Assembly: GCF_030915505.1 (NCBI RefSeq)
Contig: NZ_CP133265.1
Location: forward strand, 3,500,001 to 3,564,000
DNA length: 64,000 nt
From: Neobacillus sp. OS1-2
GTDB lineage: Bacteria; Bacillota; Bacilli; Bacillales; Cytobacillaceae
Direction: 5' to 3'
Below, piece after piece: positions 1 to 9,207 of this stretch. The notes beneath the pieces are model-generated. The model did no database searches and was not told the DNA's origin. It was given only the letters and a program-made list of their open reading frames with translations. Numbering within the stretch: the first letter of the stretch is position 1; each line of letters opens with the position of its first letter. The translations under genes were made by a program, and so were the position numbers.

Positions 1-318
1 ACTCTAGGCTTTTCATGAATATAATATGAATGGATACGAAAGAAAAGAGTTATGATTGGTAACTGTGCTAGTTTTCAACAAATATTTAATTCTGTCACAA
101 TTTAGTCAAAAATTATTCAAAAAAAGTTCACAAAAATACCGGAAAGTGTGATTTAATATACAGAGAAAGTGTTTTAAAAATCACTACATTTTTTAAAAAT
201 TGATTTTTACATAATATTATCGGACAAAATTAATAGTGGAGACTTTTAAAAATAATTTTTGTATTTATATCCCCTCGATTGGTTAATATTTGGTAGTAAG
301 GATTAGGAGGAGAAATAT
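1..318. other. AT-rich upstream region of ctaB
   Basis: No gene is visible on either strand. The stretch is very AT-rich and is the 5' flank of ctaB; in B. subtilis the divergent ctaA lies on the far side, but its start is not in this window. A strong AGGAGG ribosome binding site at 305-310 serves ctaB. No promoter here is convincing enough to call. Confidence 0.6.
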
Positions 319-1257
319 ATGTCCAACACAAAGGCTTATGGAGACGCTGCCATAGAAAATGGCGCTGCAAGCCTACATACATCATTGGAAAAGACTTCAG
401 CTTGGAAAGACTTCATGGCCCTTATCAAGATTGGAATTGTGAATTCTAATTTGATTACCACATTTACAGGTCTTTGGCTTGCACTACATTTTTCAGGTCA
501 AAGCTTTCTAAGTAATTTAGATATTGTATTTTTTACTGTGGCAGGATCTTCCCTAATTATTGCAGGCTCTTGTGCAGTCAATAATTATGTTGATCGTGAT
601 ATTGATCATTTGATGGAAAGAACGAAAACAAGACCTACTGTTACGGGAAAAATAGTACCCGGAAAAGTTCTTGGATTAGGTATTTTACTGATAGGACTGG
701 GAACACTGTGTTTATTCTTTACAACCATGACTGCAACAGTAATTGGACTGCTTGGAGTTTTTAGCTATGTTTTCCTCTATACACTGTGGTCCAAGCGACA
801 ATTAGTTTCGAATACAATCATTGGGAGTATTTCAGGTGCGGTGCCGCCGTTAATCGGATGGGCAGCAGTTGATGCAAATCTTGACATCATGGCCTGGGCA
901 TTGTTTGTTCTTATGTTTGTTTGGCAACCTCCTCATTTTTATGCACTTGCAATGAGGAGAGTGAAAGAATACAAAGCAGCGGGTGTTCCGATGCTCCCGG
1001 TTGTGAAGGGCTTCAAAACAACCAAAATTCATATTGTCATATGGGTAGCTTTGCTCTTACCCATACCGTTTTTTCTTACCAAATTAGGAATCCCATTTCT
1101 AATTCTTGCGACCGCTTTAAATATTGGTTGGCTGGCATTAGGGATTTATGGATATAGGGTCAAAGATGATATTAAGTGGGCAAAGCTAATGTTTGTTTAT
1201 TCTTTGCAATATTTAACTATTATTTTTGTAGCGATGGTTATAGTTACGCTAATTTAG
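319..1257 (+). CDS. ctaB: Heme O synthase (protoheme IX farnesyltransferase)
   Basis: This integral membrane UbiA-family prenyltransferase converts protoheme IX plus farnesyl diphosphate into heme O, the precursor of heme A for the oxidase encoded just downstream. The 312-residue protein has the family length and about eight to nine hydrophobic segments. The first aspartate-rich prenyl-diphosphate motif is clear (N89, D92, D96, followed by RTKTRP), and the second conserved region [10 protein letters not shown] is present. The ATG follows AGGAGG by eight bases. It stands first, before ctaC, separated by a strong stem-loop. Confidence 0.97.
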   Translation: MSNTKAYGDAAIENGAASLHTSLEKTSAWKDFMALIKIGIVNSNLITTFTGLWLALHFSGQSFLSNLDIVFFTVAGSSLIIAGSCAVNNYVDRDIDHLMERTKTRPTVTGKIVPGKVLGLGILLIGLGTLCLFFTTMTATVIGLLGVFSYVFLYTLWSKRQLVSNTIIGSISGAVPPLIGWAAVDANLDIMAWALFVLMFVWQPPHFYALAMRRVKEYKAAGVPMLPVVKGFKTTKIHIVIWVALLLPIPFFLTKLGIPFLILATALNIGWLALGIYGYRVKDDIKWAKLMFVYSLQYLTIIFVAMVIVTLI

Positions 1258-1265
1258 TTTTGTCT

Positions 1266-1300
1266 ACGATTCTTTCCGTCGTATAAAAGGAAAGAATCGT
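1266..1300 (+). repeat. 12-bp stem-loop between ctaB and ctaC
   Basis: ACGATTCTTTCC at 1266-1277 pairs perfectly with GGAAAGAATCGT at 1289-1300 around an 11-base loop. There is no T-run after it, so it is a poor intrinsic terminator. An RNA stability or processing element limiting ctaB read-through into ctaC is an alternative reading (inference). Confidence 0.55.
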
Positions 1301-1367
1301 CTTACATACTTCTTCGACCAAACACAATTTTTAGAATTCATTAGTGAAAGAGGGGTTTGATTAAGCT

Positions 1368-2429
1368 ATGAAAAGGCTTGCGAAATGGCGCTTGACTTCG
1401 TTGTTTGCGATCTTAGCGCTTATACTTTCCGGATGTAGCGGTGAAAGATATGTTTCCGCACTCCGACCAGCCGGTGAAGTTGCTGACATGCAATATGGTT
1501 TAATGAAGTTAAGCACCTATGTCATGGTGGGAGTAATCATTGTAGTAATGCTTATTTTTGTTATTATAATGGTTCGTTTTAGAAGAAAAGATGATAAAAT
1601 TCCTAAGCAAGTTGAAGGAAGTCATACATTAGAAATATTATGGACGGCAATTCCTATCCTATTGCTTCTAATTTTGGCTGTACCAACTGTTTCTGCAACA
1701 TTCAAACTTGCTGATGTGAAAGAAATGGATAAAAAAGATACAAAAGCGTTAGTTATTAATGTAAGGTCACATTTATATTGGTGGGATTTTGAATATCCTG
1801 GTCAGAAGATTGTGACGAGTCAGGAATTAGTCGTACCAACGGATGAAAAGGTTTATTTCAACCTAAAGTCTTTGGATGTTAAGCACTCATTTTGGATTCC
1901 AGCTGTTGGCGGAAAATTAGATATGAATACTGACAATATTAATAAATTCTGGTTAGAATTTGATGATAAACGTGCAAATGAAGCTGGAAATCTCTTTTAC
2001 GGAAAATGTGCAGAGCTTTGTGGTCCATCACATGCTTTAATGGACTTTAAAGTAAAGGCAATGAGCCGTGATAAATTTGATTCATGGGTATCTGCGATGC
2101 AGGATGTAAAAGAACCGCAAAAAGCAAAAACAGATTTAGCTGCAGAAGGACAGGATATCTTTAATCAAAGCTGTATTGGCTGTCATGCTGTCACGCCTGC
2201 AAATAAAATGCCAGAAACAGCACGTCTTGCACCAAACTTAACCAATTTTGGTGACAGATCCCGTGTTGCAGGTATTTTAGATCATAAAAAGGAAGATTTA
2301 AAAAATTGGATCAAAAATCCTGAAACATATAAGCCAGGTAACCAGATGACTGGTAAATATCAAGATCTGACAGATGATCAACTTGATGCGTTAGCAGAAT
2401 ATCTAATGGGCTTAAAGGTTCAGGAATAA
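1368..2429 (+). CDS. ctaC: Cytochrome caa3 oxidase subunit II with fused cytochrome c
   Basis: Subunit II accepts electrons and passes them to subunit I through the binuclear CuA centre on the outer face of the membrane. A lipoprotein signal ends at LILSGC (Cys23). Two transmembrane helices follow at about 49-69 and 89-111. CuA ligands are visible: H173, C214, E216, C218, H222 and M225. The C-terminus carries a fused class I cytochrome c domain with a CIGCH heme motif (C269, C272, H273) and a probable axial Met near 327, so this is a caa3-type oxidase. It is the first gene of ctaCDEF. Confidence 0.98.
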   Translation: MKRLAKWRLTSLFAILALILSGCSGERYVSALRPAGEVADMQYGLMKLSTYVMVGVIIVVMLIFVIIMVRFRRKDDKIPKQVEGSHTLEILWTAIPILLLLILAVPTVSATFKLADVKEMDKKDTKALVINVRSHLYWWDFEYPGQKIVTSQELVVPTDEKVYFNLKSLDVKHSFWIPAVGGKLDMNTDNINKFWLEFDDKRANEAGNLFYGKCAELCGPSHALMDFKVKAMSRDKFDSWVSAMQDVKEPQKAKTDLAAEGQDIFNQSCIGCHAVTPANKMPETARLAPNLTNFGDRSRVAGILDHKKEDLKNWIKNPETYKPGNQMTGKYQDLTDDQLDALAEYLMGLKVQE

Positions 2430-2458
2430 GGGGAATCGGTTGAAAGGGAGGTAAAATT

Positions 2459-4324
2459 GTGAGTACCATTGCTCAAAAAAAGGGATTTGGCGGAACATTA
2501 TGGGACTTTTTAACAACAGTCGACCATAAAAAAATTGCTATCCTCTATCTGATCGCAGGCGGATTTTTCTTCTTAGTGGGCGGACTTGAAGCAGTATTTA
2601 TCCGTATCCAGCTTGCAGTACCAAATAATGACTTTGTTAGTGCAGGTGCATTTAATGAAATAATCACCATGCATGGAACAACAATGATTTTCTTAGCCGC
2701 TATGCCGCTTTTGTTTGCATTTATGAATGCGGTTATGCCTTTACAAATTGGTGCACGTGACGTTGCTTTTCCATTTGTAAATGCCTTAGGATTTTGGTTA
2801 TTCTTTTTCGGAGGAATTTTCCTTAACCTTTCTTGGTTTTTAGGTGGTGCCCCTGATGCAGGTTGGACATCTTATGCCTCACTTGCCTTACACTCAAAGG
2901 GACACGGAATTGATTTTTATGTACTAGGATTGCAGATTGCTGGTTTAGGTACCTTAATAGGTGGGATTAACTTTCTCGTTACCATCATTAATATGCGGGC
3001 ACCTGGTATGACGTATATGAGGATGCCGTTGTTTACATGGACAACATTTGTTGCATCTGCCATGATTCTGTTTGCTTTCCCTCCACTTACAGTGGGTCTT
3101 ACACTCATGATGTTTGACCGTTTGTTCGGAGCTAATTTCTTTGATGTAACAATGGGTGGTAACACGGTTATTTGGGAGCATCTCTTCTGGATCTTTGGAC
3201 ACCCTGAAGTTTATATCTTGGTACTTCCTGCTTTTGGGATTTTCTCAGAGATATTTTCAATTTTTTCAAGAAAACGTCTTTTTGGATATTCATCGATGGT
3301 ATTTGCAACTGTGTTGATTGGTTTCTTAGGCTTCATGGTTTGGGCACACCATATGTTCACAACCGGTCTAGGGCCTGTTGCCAACGCAATCTTTGCTGTT
3401 GCTACAATGGCGATTGGTGTACCTACAGGCATAAAAATTTTCAACTGGCTCTTTACGATGTGGGGAGGAAGCGTTAAGTTTACGACCCCAATGTATTATG
3501 CATTTGGCTTTATTCCGTCCTTCGTTTGCGGTGGTGTAACGGGGGTAATGGTTGCAACGGCAGCTGCTGACTATCAATATCATGATACGTACTTTGTTGT
3601 AGCCCACTTCCATTATGTAATCGTTGGTGGGGTTGTATTGGCAATTTTAGCAGCAACACATCTTTGGTGGCCAAAAATGTTTGGTACTATGTTAAATGAA
3701 ACATTAGGAAAAATCACTTTTTGGTTCTTCTTCATAGGCTTCCATTTAACATTCTTTATCCAACATTTCTTAGGGCTATGGGGCATGCCTCGTCGTGTTT
3801 TCACATACCTGCCGGGACAAGGGTTTGACACATCGAATATGATTAGTTCGATCGGCGCCGCCTTTATGTCCGTTGGTGTCCTAGTTATGCTTTATAACAT
3901 TATTATGACATCAGTGAAAAATGTTAAAGTTGGCAATGATCCATGGGGAGATGGAAGAACACTTGAGTGGTCCATTCCGTCGCCGCCACCTTTTTATAAC
4001 TTTAAGCAGCTTCCGTTAGTTCGCGGCTTAGATGCCTACTGGTTAGAAAAAATGGAAGGTAAAAAAGGTATGACACCGGCGGAGCCATTAGGTGATATCC
4101 ATATGCCGAATTCATCCTTTATTCCATTCATGATTCCACTTGGATTGTTCATTGCTGCATTTGGGGCAATGTACCATGTAGATAAAGTAGCATGGGCACT
4201 TCCACTGATGATTATTGGATTACTTATAACATTTGGTTCTATGTTTATTCGTTCTATTAAAGATGATCATGGTTTCCATATTCATAAAGAAGAATTGCAA
4301 GAAGAAAAGGGGGCTAAGGCATAA
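2459..4324 (+). CDS. ctaD: Cytochrome caa3 oxidase subunit I
   Basis: This is the catalytic subunit, holding the low-spin heme and the heme a3-CuB site that reduces oxygen to water and pumps protons. The GTG start is preceded by GGGAGG. In the 621 residues the expected ligands are present: H72 in the MHGTT motif, the CuB site with the crosslinked pair H248/Y252 in HPEVY, H297-H298, and the heme ligands H383 and H385 in VAHFHY. Its stop overlaps the ctaE start by one base, which suggests translational coupling with subunit III. Confidence 0.98.
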   Translation: MSTIAQKKGFGGTLWDFLTTVDHKKIAILYLIAGGFFFLVGGLEAVFIRIQLAVPNNDFVSAGAFNEIITMHGTTMIFLAAMPLLFAFMNAVMPLQIGARDVAFPFVNALGFWLFFFGGIFLNLSWFLGGAPDAGWTSYASLALHSKGHGIDFYVLGLQIAGLGTLIGGINFLVTIINMRAPGMTYMRMPLFTWTTFVASAMILFAFPPLTVGLTLMMFDRLFGANFFDVTMGGNTVIWEHLFWIFGHPEVYILVLPAFGIFSEIFSIFSRKRLFGYSSMVFATVLIGFLGFMVWAHHMFTTGLGPVANAIFAVATMAIGVPTGIKIFNWLFTMWGGSVKFTTPMYYAFGFIPSFVCGGVTGVMVATAAADYQYHDTYFVVAHFHYVIVGGVVLAILAATHLWWPKMFGTMLNETLGKITFWFFFIGFHLTFFIQHFLGLWGMPRRVFTYLPGQGFDTSNMISSIGAAFMSVGVLVMLYNIIMTSVKNVKVGNDPWGDGRTLEWSIPSPPPFYNFKQLPLVRGLDAYWLEKMEGKKGMTPAEPLGDIHMPNSSFIPFMIPLGLFIAAFGAMYHVDKVAWALPLMIIGLLITFGSMFIRSIKDDHGFHIHKEELQEEKGAKA

Positions 4325-4953
4325 TGCATGTTGAAGAGAAAATGACGTATGAAACATGGCCTGCGGCACCGGAGAAATCCACCCTTGAAGCAAAAAATAA
4401 ATTTTTAGGTTTTTGGTTATTCTTAGGGGGAGAGACAGTTTTATTCGCCTCTCTCTTTGCTACCTATCTTGCTTTAAAGGATAAGGTACCAGATGCAAGT
4501 CAGCACTTGGCAAAGGATTTATTTGAATTACCACTTACATTTGTGGCAACCATGTTATTATTAACAAGTTCGTTAACAAGTGTATATGCAATGTACCATA
4601 TGAAAAACTTTGCCTTTAAAAAAATGATGGTTTGGCTTGGCCTTACAGTATTATTAGGCCTTGGATTCTTAGGCCTTGAGGTTTATGAATTTTCGCATTA
4701 TGTCCATGAATATCATCATACCTTTACAAGCAGTGCATTTGGTTCTGCCTTTTATACACTAGTTGGTTTCCATGGCGCACACGTTGCTTTCGGATTATGT
4801 TGGATTTTAAGCTTAATGATTCGAAACTCTAAACGCGGTTTAAGCCTTTACAATGCTCCAAAGTTCTATGTTGCCAGCCTTTATTGGCACTTTATCGATG
4901 TTGTATGGGTGTTTATCTTTACGGTAGTATATTTAATGGGGATGGTGGGATAA
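4324..4953 (+). CDS. ctaE: Cytochrome caa3 oxidase subunit III
   Basis: This membrane subunit belongs to the heme-copper oxidase subunit III family and stabilises the core; it carries no redox centre. The 209 residues form five hydrophobic helices, the usual short bacterial form. Family features are visible: the FWLFLGGETVLFASLFATY helix, VGFHGAHVAFG and the C-terminal YWHFIDVVWVFIFT. The ATG overlaps the last base of the ctaD stop codon, and ctaF follows after one base, so the four subunits are tightly coupled. Confidence 0.97.
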   Translation: MHVEEKMTYETWPAAPEKSTLEAKNKFLGFWLFLGGETVLFASLFATYLALKDKVPDASQHLAKDLFELPLTFVATMLLLTSSLTSVYAMYHMKNFAFKKMMVWLGLTVLLGLGFLGLEVYEFSHYVHEYHHTFTSSAFGSAFYTLVGFHGAHVAFGLCWILSLMIRNSKRGLSLYNAPKFYVASLYWHFIDVVWVFIFTVVYLMGMVG

Positions 4954-4954
4954 C

Positions 4955-5290
4955 ATGTCAAATCAGCCATTAAACTCAGGTAACCCAAGTGTAGATTTAG
5001 AATATCGCCGCAAGAAAAGTGCAGAGGAAATGCGCTATCAAATTATTTCCTTTGCCCTGATGATTTTCTTAACGCTAGTGGCTTTTGCATCAGTAGCAAT
5101 CGAAGGATTTACTTCATGGTTTACAGTACCTTTTATCCTTCTATTAGCGGCAGTCCAGGTAGTTTTTCAATTATTTTACTTCATGCATATGAGTCATAAA
5201 GGGCATGAAGCTCCACAATTGTTTCTGTTTTCAGGAGTCTTTGTTGGATTTACTGCGATATTGACATTTCTTACCATTGTTTGGTGGTAA
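4955..5290 (+). CDS. ctaF: Cytochrome caa3 oxidase subunit IV
   Basis: This small accessory subunit belongs to the bacterial cytochrome c oxidase subunit IV (COX4 pro) family. The 111 residues comprise a polar N-terminus of about 30 residues and three hydrophobic helices, with FYFMHMSHKGHEAPQ between the last two, typical of the family. It begins one base after the ctaE stop and is the last gene of the ctaCDEF transcript; a strong terminator follows directly. Confidence 0.95.
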   Translation: MSNQPLNSGNPSVDLEYRRKKSAEEMRYQIISFALMIFLTLVAFASVAIEGFTSWFTVPFILLLAAVQVVFQLFYFMHMSHKGHEAPQLFLFSGVFVGFTAILTFLTIVWW

Positions 5291-5298
5291 GGGAAAAG

Positions 5299-5332
5299 AA
5301 GAAAATCGGCGTTATGCCGATTTTCTTTTTAA
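5299..5332 (+). terminator. Terminator after ctaF
   Basis: A perfect 12-bp stem (5299-5310 with 5316-5327) closes a GTTAT loop and runs into a T-tract. It ends the ctaCDEF transcript. Confidence 0.9.
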
Positions 5333-5355
5333 GTATTATTGTGTAATTCAATTTT

Positions 5356-5384
5356 TTGCACTCACAATTTTCTCTGGCTATAAT
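5356..5384 (+). promoter_or_regulatory. Sigma-A promoter of ctaG
   Basis: TTGCAC at 5356-5361 and a perfect TATAAT at 5379-5384 are separated by 17 bases. It lies after the ctaF terminator and about 40 bases before the ctaG start, so ctaG has its own promoter. Confidence 0.65.
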
Positions 5385-5426
5385 AGAGGCAAGGATTCTT
5401 TTACTAAAGATTGAGGTGATATCAAG

Positions 5427-6335
5427 GTGCTACCACTAGATATATTTGGATTTAAAGCCCTTTGGAGCCCGTACTTTTTACTAATCTTAGTTGCGTTGAC
5501 TATTGGCTATTTTCTTATGACAATTCCATTTAGATCAAAGTTTCGTGATAGTGAACCATTGACGGTGAAACAAGCTGCGATGTTCTTGACAGGTATGATA
5601 TTATTGTATGCCATTAAAGGTTCACCGCTCGATTTAATGGGCCATCTCATGTTTTATGTTCATGGGATTTCCATGGTTATTTTTGTATTATTGATCCCAC
5701 CACTGTTTATTTTATCAATTCCACAGTGGCTTTGGAGAAGTGTAGTTGAGCTTAAAATAATCAATTCTTTATTTCGGCTTTTTACGAAACCGGTTATTGG
5801 AATTCTTCTATTTAATGGTTTCTTTTCCTTTTACCACATTCCGATCATTTTTGATCACGTTATGCAAAATCGATTTTACCATGGCGGGTACTCGATTCTT
5901 TTATTCGTATTGGCCGTTTTTATGTGGTGGTCATTAATCAGCCCGCTTCCAGAATATCAGCCATTAAGCGGAATTAAAAAAGTTGCTTTTTTATTTGCCA
6001 ATAGTATGTTAATCACACCGGCTTGCGCCTTGATTATTTTTTCGGATGTCTCCCTTTATGCAACTTATCACGACCCAAAGGTTTGGGGGCAGGTAATGAG
6101 TTTATGCGTCGGACCATCTGTATTTTCAAATTTGAACTTGAGTGGACCAGAGTTATTTAGTTCGATGTCACTGGTTGATGATCAACGTCTTGGTGGGGTT
6201 GTTATGAAGATTATTCAAGAAATCATTTATGCTGTTGTATTAGCCCAAGTATTTTTTGAATGGTACCGTAAAGATCAAGAAGATTCAGAACGCGAAATGA
6301 AGAAACAAATGTTAAATCCTCATTTTGTTGAATAA
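5427..6335 (+). CDS. ctaG: Cytochrome c oxidase assembly factor CtaG (caa3 type)
   Basis: This belongs to the bacterial Caa3_CtaG family, membrane proteins needed for active caa3 oxidase and thought to act in building the CuB site. It is unrelated in sequence to the Cox11-type CtaG of proteobacteria. The 302 residues form about seven hydrophobic helices with histidine- and methionine-rich stretches such as DLMGHLMFYVHGISM near residues 70-84. The GTG start follows a TGAGGTGAT ribosome binding site. It has its own promoter and terminator. Confidence 0.93.
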   Translation: MLPLDIFGFKALWSPYFLLILVALTIGYFLMTIPFRSKFRDSEPLTVKQAAMFLTGMILLYAIKGSPLDLMGHLMFYVHGISMVIFVLLIPPLFILSIPQWLWRSVVELKIINSLFRLFTKPVIGILLFNGFFSFYHIPIIFDHVMQNRFYHGGYSILLFVLAVFMWWSLISPLPEYQPLSGIKKVAFLFANSMLITPACALIIFSDVSLYATYHDPKVWGQVMSLCVGPSVFSNLNLSGPELFSSMSLVDDQRLGGVVMKIIQEIIYAVVLAQVFFEWYRKDQEDSEREMKKQMLNPHFVE

Positions 6336-6336
6336 A

Positions 6337-6362
6337 CTCCCATTTCATATGGGGGTTTTTTT
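6337..6362 (+). terminator. Terminator after ctaG
   Basis: CTCCCAT pairs with ATGGGGG (7 bp, one G-T pair) around TTCAT and is followed by eight T residues. Confidence 0.8.
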
Positions 6363-6380
6363 TGAAAACTTCTGTATTTA

Positions 6381-6409
6381 TTGAAAAGGATAGGGAACTC
6401 CACTAAAAT
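6381..6409 (+). promoter_or_regulatory. Sigma-A promoter of the ctaM/yozB-like gene
   Basis: TTGAAA at 6381-6386 and TAAAAT at 6404-6409 are separated by exactly 17 bases, just after the ctaG terminator and about 30 bases before the next ATG. Confidence 0.6.
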
Positions 6410-6441
6410 GAGGGTAGAATATGTAAAAAGAGAGGAACTAT

Positions 6442-6906
6442 ATGAATTCGTTACCGATTTTACCAACAATCAGTACCACCTTTATTGTTTTAAGCGGCCT
6501 AACTGTAGCGATTGGATGGTGGCAAATAAAACAAAGGAAAATTGAGGCCCACAAAAAGACTATGTTTATTGCTGGGGTTTTTGCACTTATCTTTTTTATT
6601 ATTTATGCCTCACGAACGATTTTTATTGGAAACACTGCTTTTGGCGGACCGGAAGAGATGAAGATTTATTACACGTTATTTTTAGTCTTTCATATTACGC
6701 TAGCGACAATTGGGGCTTTATTTGGAATTGTCTCCATCCTGACCGGGTTTAAGAATAAATTATCCATCCATCGTAAGCTTGGTCCTATCACGAGTATCAT
6801 TTGGTTTTTTTCAGCGATTACGGGTGTAGCTGTTTACCTATTGTTATATGTTTTTTATCATGGTGGTCAAACGACCTCGATGATCAAAGCGATTCTTGGT
6901 TTTTAA
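6442..6906 (+). CDS. ctaM: DUF420 membrane protein (CtaM/YozB family)
   Basis: This 154-residue, five-helix membrane protein belongs to the DUF420 family (YozB in B. subtilis). The Staphylococcus aureus homologue CtaM is required for function of heme A-type oxidases, and the position directly after ctaG supports an oxidase-assembly role here (inference). Conserved family features include GWWQIKQRKIEAHKKTM near residues 25-41 and paired histidines in later helices. RBS AGAGAGGAAC precedes the ATG. A shared bidirectional terminator separates it from the next, convergent gene. Confidence 0.82.
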   Translation: MNSLPILPTISTTFIVLSGLTVAIGWWQIKQRKIEAHKKTMFIAGVFALIFFIIYASRTIFIGNTAFGGPEEMKIYYTLFLVFHITLATIGALFGIVSILTGFKNKLSIHRKLGPITSIIWFFSAITGVAVYLLLYVFYHGGQTTSMIKAILGF

Positions 6907-6910
6907 CAAA

Positions 6911-6948
6911 ATTAAATGAGGGTGCAAAGTCATGCACCCTCATTTAAT
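6911..6948. terminator. Bidirectional terminator between ctaM and the YugN-like gene
   Basis: A perfect 16-bp stem (6911-6926 with 6933-6948) around a six-base loop lies between convergent stop codons. It could serve both strands, although the flanking A/T tracts are short. Confidence 0.8.
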
Positions 6949-6954
6949 CCGTAA

Positions 6955-7314
6955 TTATAATGCAAACTTACTAACATCTTCTTTAACGGTTTCGAGAATC
7001 TTCTTGCATTGGTTTACTAGTGAGGCAGGGAAGTTCTCACCTTCGCCGTATTCAACTCCGTGCGGATAATAATGTTTACCTAAAAATGGTGTCATTAATT
7101 GTATGGTTGCCTTGAACGTATCGACGTCCCCTTCAAGCGCATAACCTTGAACACGAAGGTAATATGTGCCCTCTTTTAATTCAAACTTGCGATCGTATGT
7201 AACACGCTCGTAATCCCATTGTCCTGCCCTGACCAAACCATGTTCATGCATGACTTCGTCTAAGCGGTTTAATTCCGCTTTTAACTTTTCTAGTCCCGTA
7301 TTCTCAAATTTCAT
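6955..7314 (-). CDS. YugN-like family protein (ylbA position)
   Basis: This soluble protein of about 119 residues belongs to the YugN-like family, whose function is unknown. The position between the cta cluster and ylbB is that of ylbA in B. subtilis. A longer reading frame exists upstream, but I place the start at the internal ATG at 7314 (MKFENTGLEKLK) because it is preceded by a clear AGGAGGG; the upstream codons have no ribosome binding site. Mixed alpha/beta content, no membrane segment. It converges on ctaM. Confidence 0.75.
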   Translation of the reverse strand: MKFENTGLEKLKAELNRLDEVMHEHGLVRAGQWDYERVTYDRKFELKEGTYYLRVQGYALEGDVDTFKATIQLMTPFLGKHYYPHGVEYGEGENFPASLVNQCKKILETVKEDVSKFAL

Positions 7315-7497
7315 TATTAACCCTCCTAAAACGATTGCCTTACCGATCTTCCCTATATTGGTAGTATAGCAATTATAGTTCATTTTAATAATAGTTGAAA
7401 ATGTTTCAACTTGCAATGGATAGTTCACTCGAATAAATTATTCGCGGTTTGATAACCATAGTATTGTTAATGAAATAATTTTCTGGAGGATCGTGAC

Positions 7498-7932
7498 ATG
7501 GAGGAAATTCGTGAGATTATGACTGATAATGTGGAGTGCTGTACATTATTAGATAATATGTATGAGGTTGCAGTAAAAATGAAGGAACTAAATGTTGGTG
7601 CTATTCCTATTGTGGACGAGGAAAAACTTGTTGGTATGATAACAGACAGAGATATTGTTATCAGAGGTGTTGCTGAAAAACATCCTGGTTCAACAAAAGT
7701 AGAAGATATTATGAGTAAAACACTTGTAACAGTAACTCCCGATACTTCTAGCAGGGATGCGGCAAAGTTGATGGCAGAGCATCAAATTCGAAGACTACCA
7801 GTGGAGGAAAATGGAAAGCTAATAGGAATTGTTTCACTCGGTGATTTTGCCATAAGCGAATTAACTGATGATCAAGCAAAAGAAGCGCTGACTGAAATAT
7901 CTGAGCAAAACTATAATGGTGTTCAATACTAA
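7498..7932 (+). CDS. ylbB: CBS-domain protein YlbB
   Basis: The 144 residues are a tandem pair of CBS domains (about 5-60 and 70-128), the Bateman module that binds adenine nucleotides and often senses energy state. Each repeat shows the IPIVDEEKLVGMITDRD / LPVEENGKLIGIVSLGD pattern. No catalytic domain is attached, so it is a free-standing CBS regulator with unknown partner. The ATG follows TGGAGGATC. It is monocistronic: a perfect hairpin terminator follows. Confidence 0.88.
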   Translation: MEEIREIMTDNVECCTLLDNMYEVAVKMKELNVGAIPIVDEEKLVGMITDRDIVIRGVAEKHPGSTKVEDIMSKTLVTVTPDTSSRDAAKLMAEHQIRRLPVEENGKLIGIVSLGDFAISELTDDQAKEALTEISEQNYNGVQY

Positions 7933-7965
7933 ATTTATTTACTTGAATAATAATATTTAACAACC

Positions 7966-7998
7966 AGCAGGTGCATAGTGCACCTGCTTTATTTATTA
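7966..7998 (+). terminator. Terminator after ylbB
   Basis: AGCAGGTGCA at 7966-7975 pairs with TGCACCTGCT at 7979-7988 around a TAG loop, followed by a T-rich tract. Confidence 0.85.
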
Positions 7999-8096
7999 TC
8001 AGACATTTTTGTTAATGATTATTACTATTCTGGATATTGGTGATATAATTAAATTATCCATACATAAAATAATAGAAATACTAAAAGAGAGGGTGA

Positions 8097-9185
8097 ATGC
8101 CTCTGCGGACTCTTAGTAGAATTTTAATACTCTCAGTCGTTTTTTTAACGATTGGTTTTTATGTTAGCATAAATGAAAAAAATGATGATAATGTTTTGAT
8201 CAAAGAGGATCCGACCTTGGAAATGAAACAATCATTGCCTCAAGGGCTTGAAAATCCTGAAGGGAATAAAGCCTCTTTCGATAAACCAAAAGAAGGGGTA
8301 GCATTATTGATTGGACAAGACGTTTCTGTCCTAGAAAAGGAATTTGGAGCTCCTGATAGAATTGATGAATCATTGTATGGCTATCAATGGTATGTATATA
8401 AACAGAACTATAACCGGTATATACAGGTTGGGGTTGAAAATAATCGGGTTGTGACTATTTTTGCAATTGGCGAAACGCTGGATGTTGCTCCCTTTGAAAT
8501 TGGACAGCCAGTTGAGGAAATTTTTAATACACAATACTTTGATACAAATATTAATCTAGTGGTAAATGGAAATTCCTACCGATTTGAATTGAATGATAAT
8601 GATTTAAATCTTAGACCGATGGTTAAATTAGGAGATCTTTATGTCCAGCTCTACATTGACAGGATTACCGGGAATTTATCAAGTGTGCGCTTTCTAAACG
8701 CTGAAACACTTATTAAACAACGTCCATATGAACTTGCTTATAGCGGGGAGTTACCACAGGTGGAAGGACCAACTGAGGAAGCGTGGAAGCTAATAGAAAA
8801 TGGGGTGGCACAGGAAATATTTGATATCACCAATGTATTACGGGTAAGGAACAAATTAAAACCGTTAATTTGGGATGACGCAATCGCTGAAGCGGCCTAT
8901 GGGCATAGTAAGGATATGGCAGAAAATGACGACTTTTCCCATACATCTAAAAAATTTGGTGATCTAACCAATCGATTAAAAGCGGCAAAAATAGCTTATG
9001 CGACTGCCGGAGAAAATATTGCCGCAAAATATACGGATGCCCCTGGAGTTGTCGAAGGTTGGCTCAACAGTAAAGGTCACAGAGATAAGTTATTAAATAA
9101 GGATTATTCCCATCTAGGTGTTGGGGTCTATCAAAAGTTTTATACGCAAGATTTTATTCAAAAAGCGGACAATGAAAAAAGGTGA
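8097..9185 (+). CDS. ylbC: CAP-domain protein YlbC
   Basis: This 362-residue exported or membrane-anchored protein has an N-terminal hydrophobic segment (about 7-24). Next comes the CAP-associated N-terminal domain (about 75-210), then a C-terminal CAP/SCP domain (about 235-350) with the signatures HSKDMAENDDFSHTS, AGENIA and GWLNSKGHRDKLL. CAP domains in Bacillus cell-surface proteins have no settled activity. A likely extended -10 (TGATATAAT, about 8041-8049) lies upstream. The stop codon sits inside a long palindrome shared with the convergent gene, so both proteins end in NEKR. Confidence 0.88.
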   Translation: MPLRTLSRILILSVVFLTIGFYVSINEKNDDNVLIKEDPTLEMKQSLPQGLENPEGNKASFDKPKEGVALLIGQDVSVLEKEFGAPDRIDESLYGYQWYVYKQNYNRYIQVGVENNRVVTIFAIGETLDVAPFEIGQPVEEIFNTQYFDTNINLVVNGNSYRFELNDNDLNLRPMVKLGDLYVQLYIDRITGNLSSVRFLNAETLIKQRPYELAYSGELPQVEGPTEEAWKLIENGVAQEIFDITNVLRVRNKLKPLIWDDAIAEAAYGHSKDMAENDDFSHTSKKFGDLTNRLKAAKIAYATAGENIAAKYTDAPGVVEGWLNSKGHRDKLLNKDYSHLGVGVYQKFYTQDFIQKADNEKR

Positions 9186-9207
9186 CGATGTCACCTTTTT
9201 TCATTGT
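9169..9207. terminator. Perfect palindrome and bidirectional terminator embedded in two coding ends
   Basis: An 18-bp perfect stem (9169-9186 with 9190-9207) with a GAT loop contains the A6 and T6 tracts needed for termination in both directions. It includes the last codons and TGA stops of both ylbC and the convergent gene. Confidence 0.85.
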
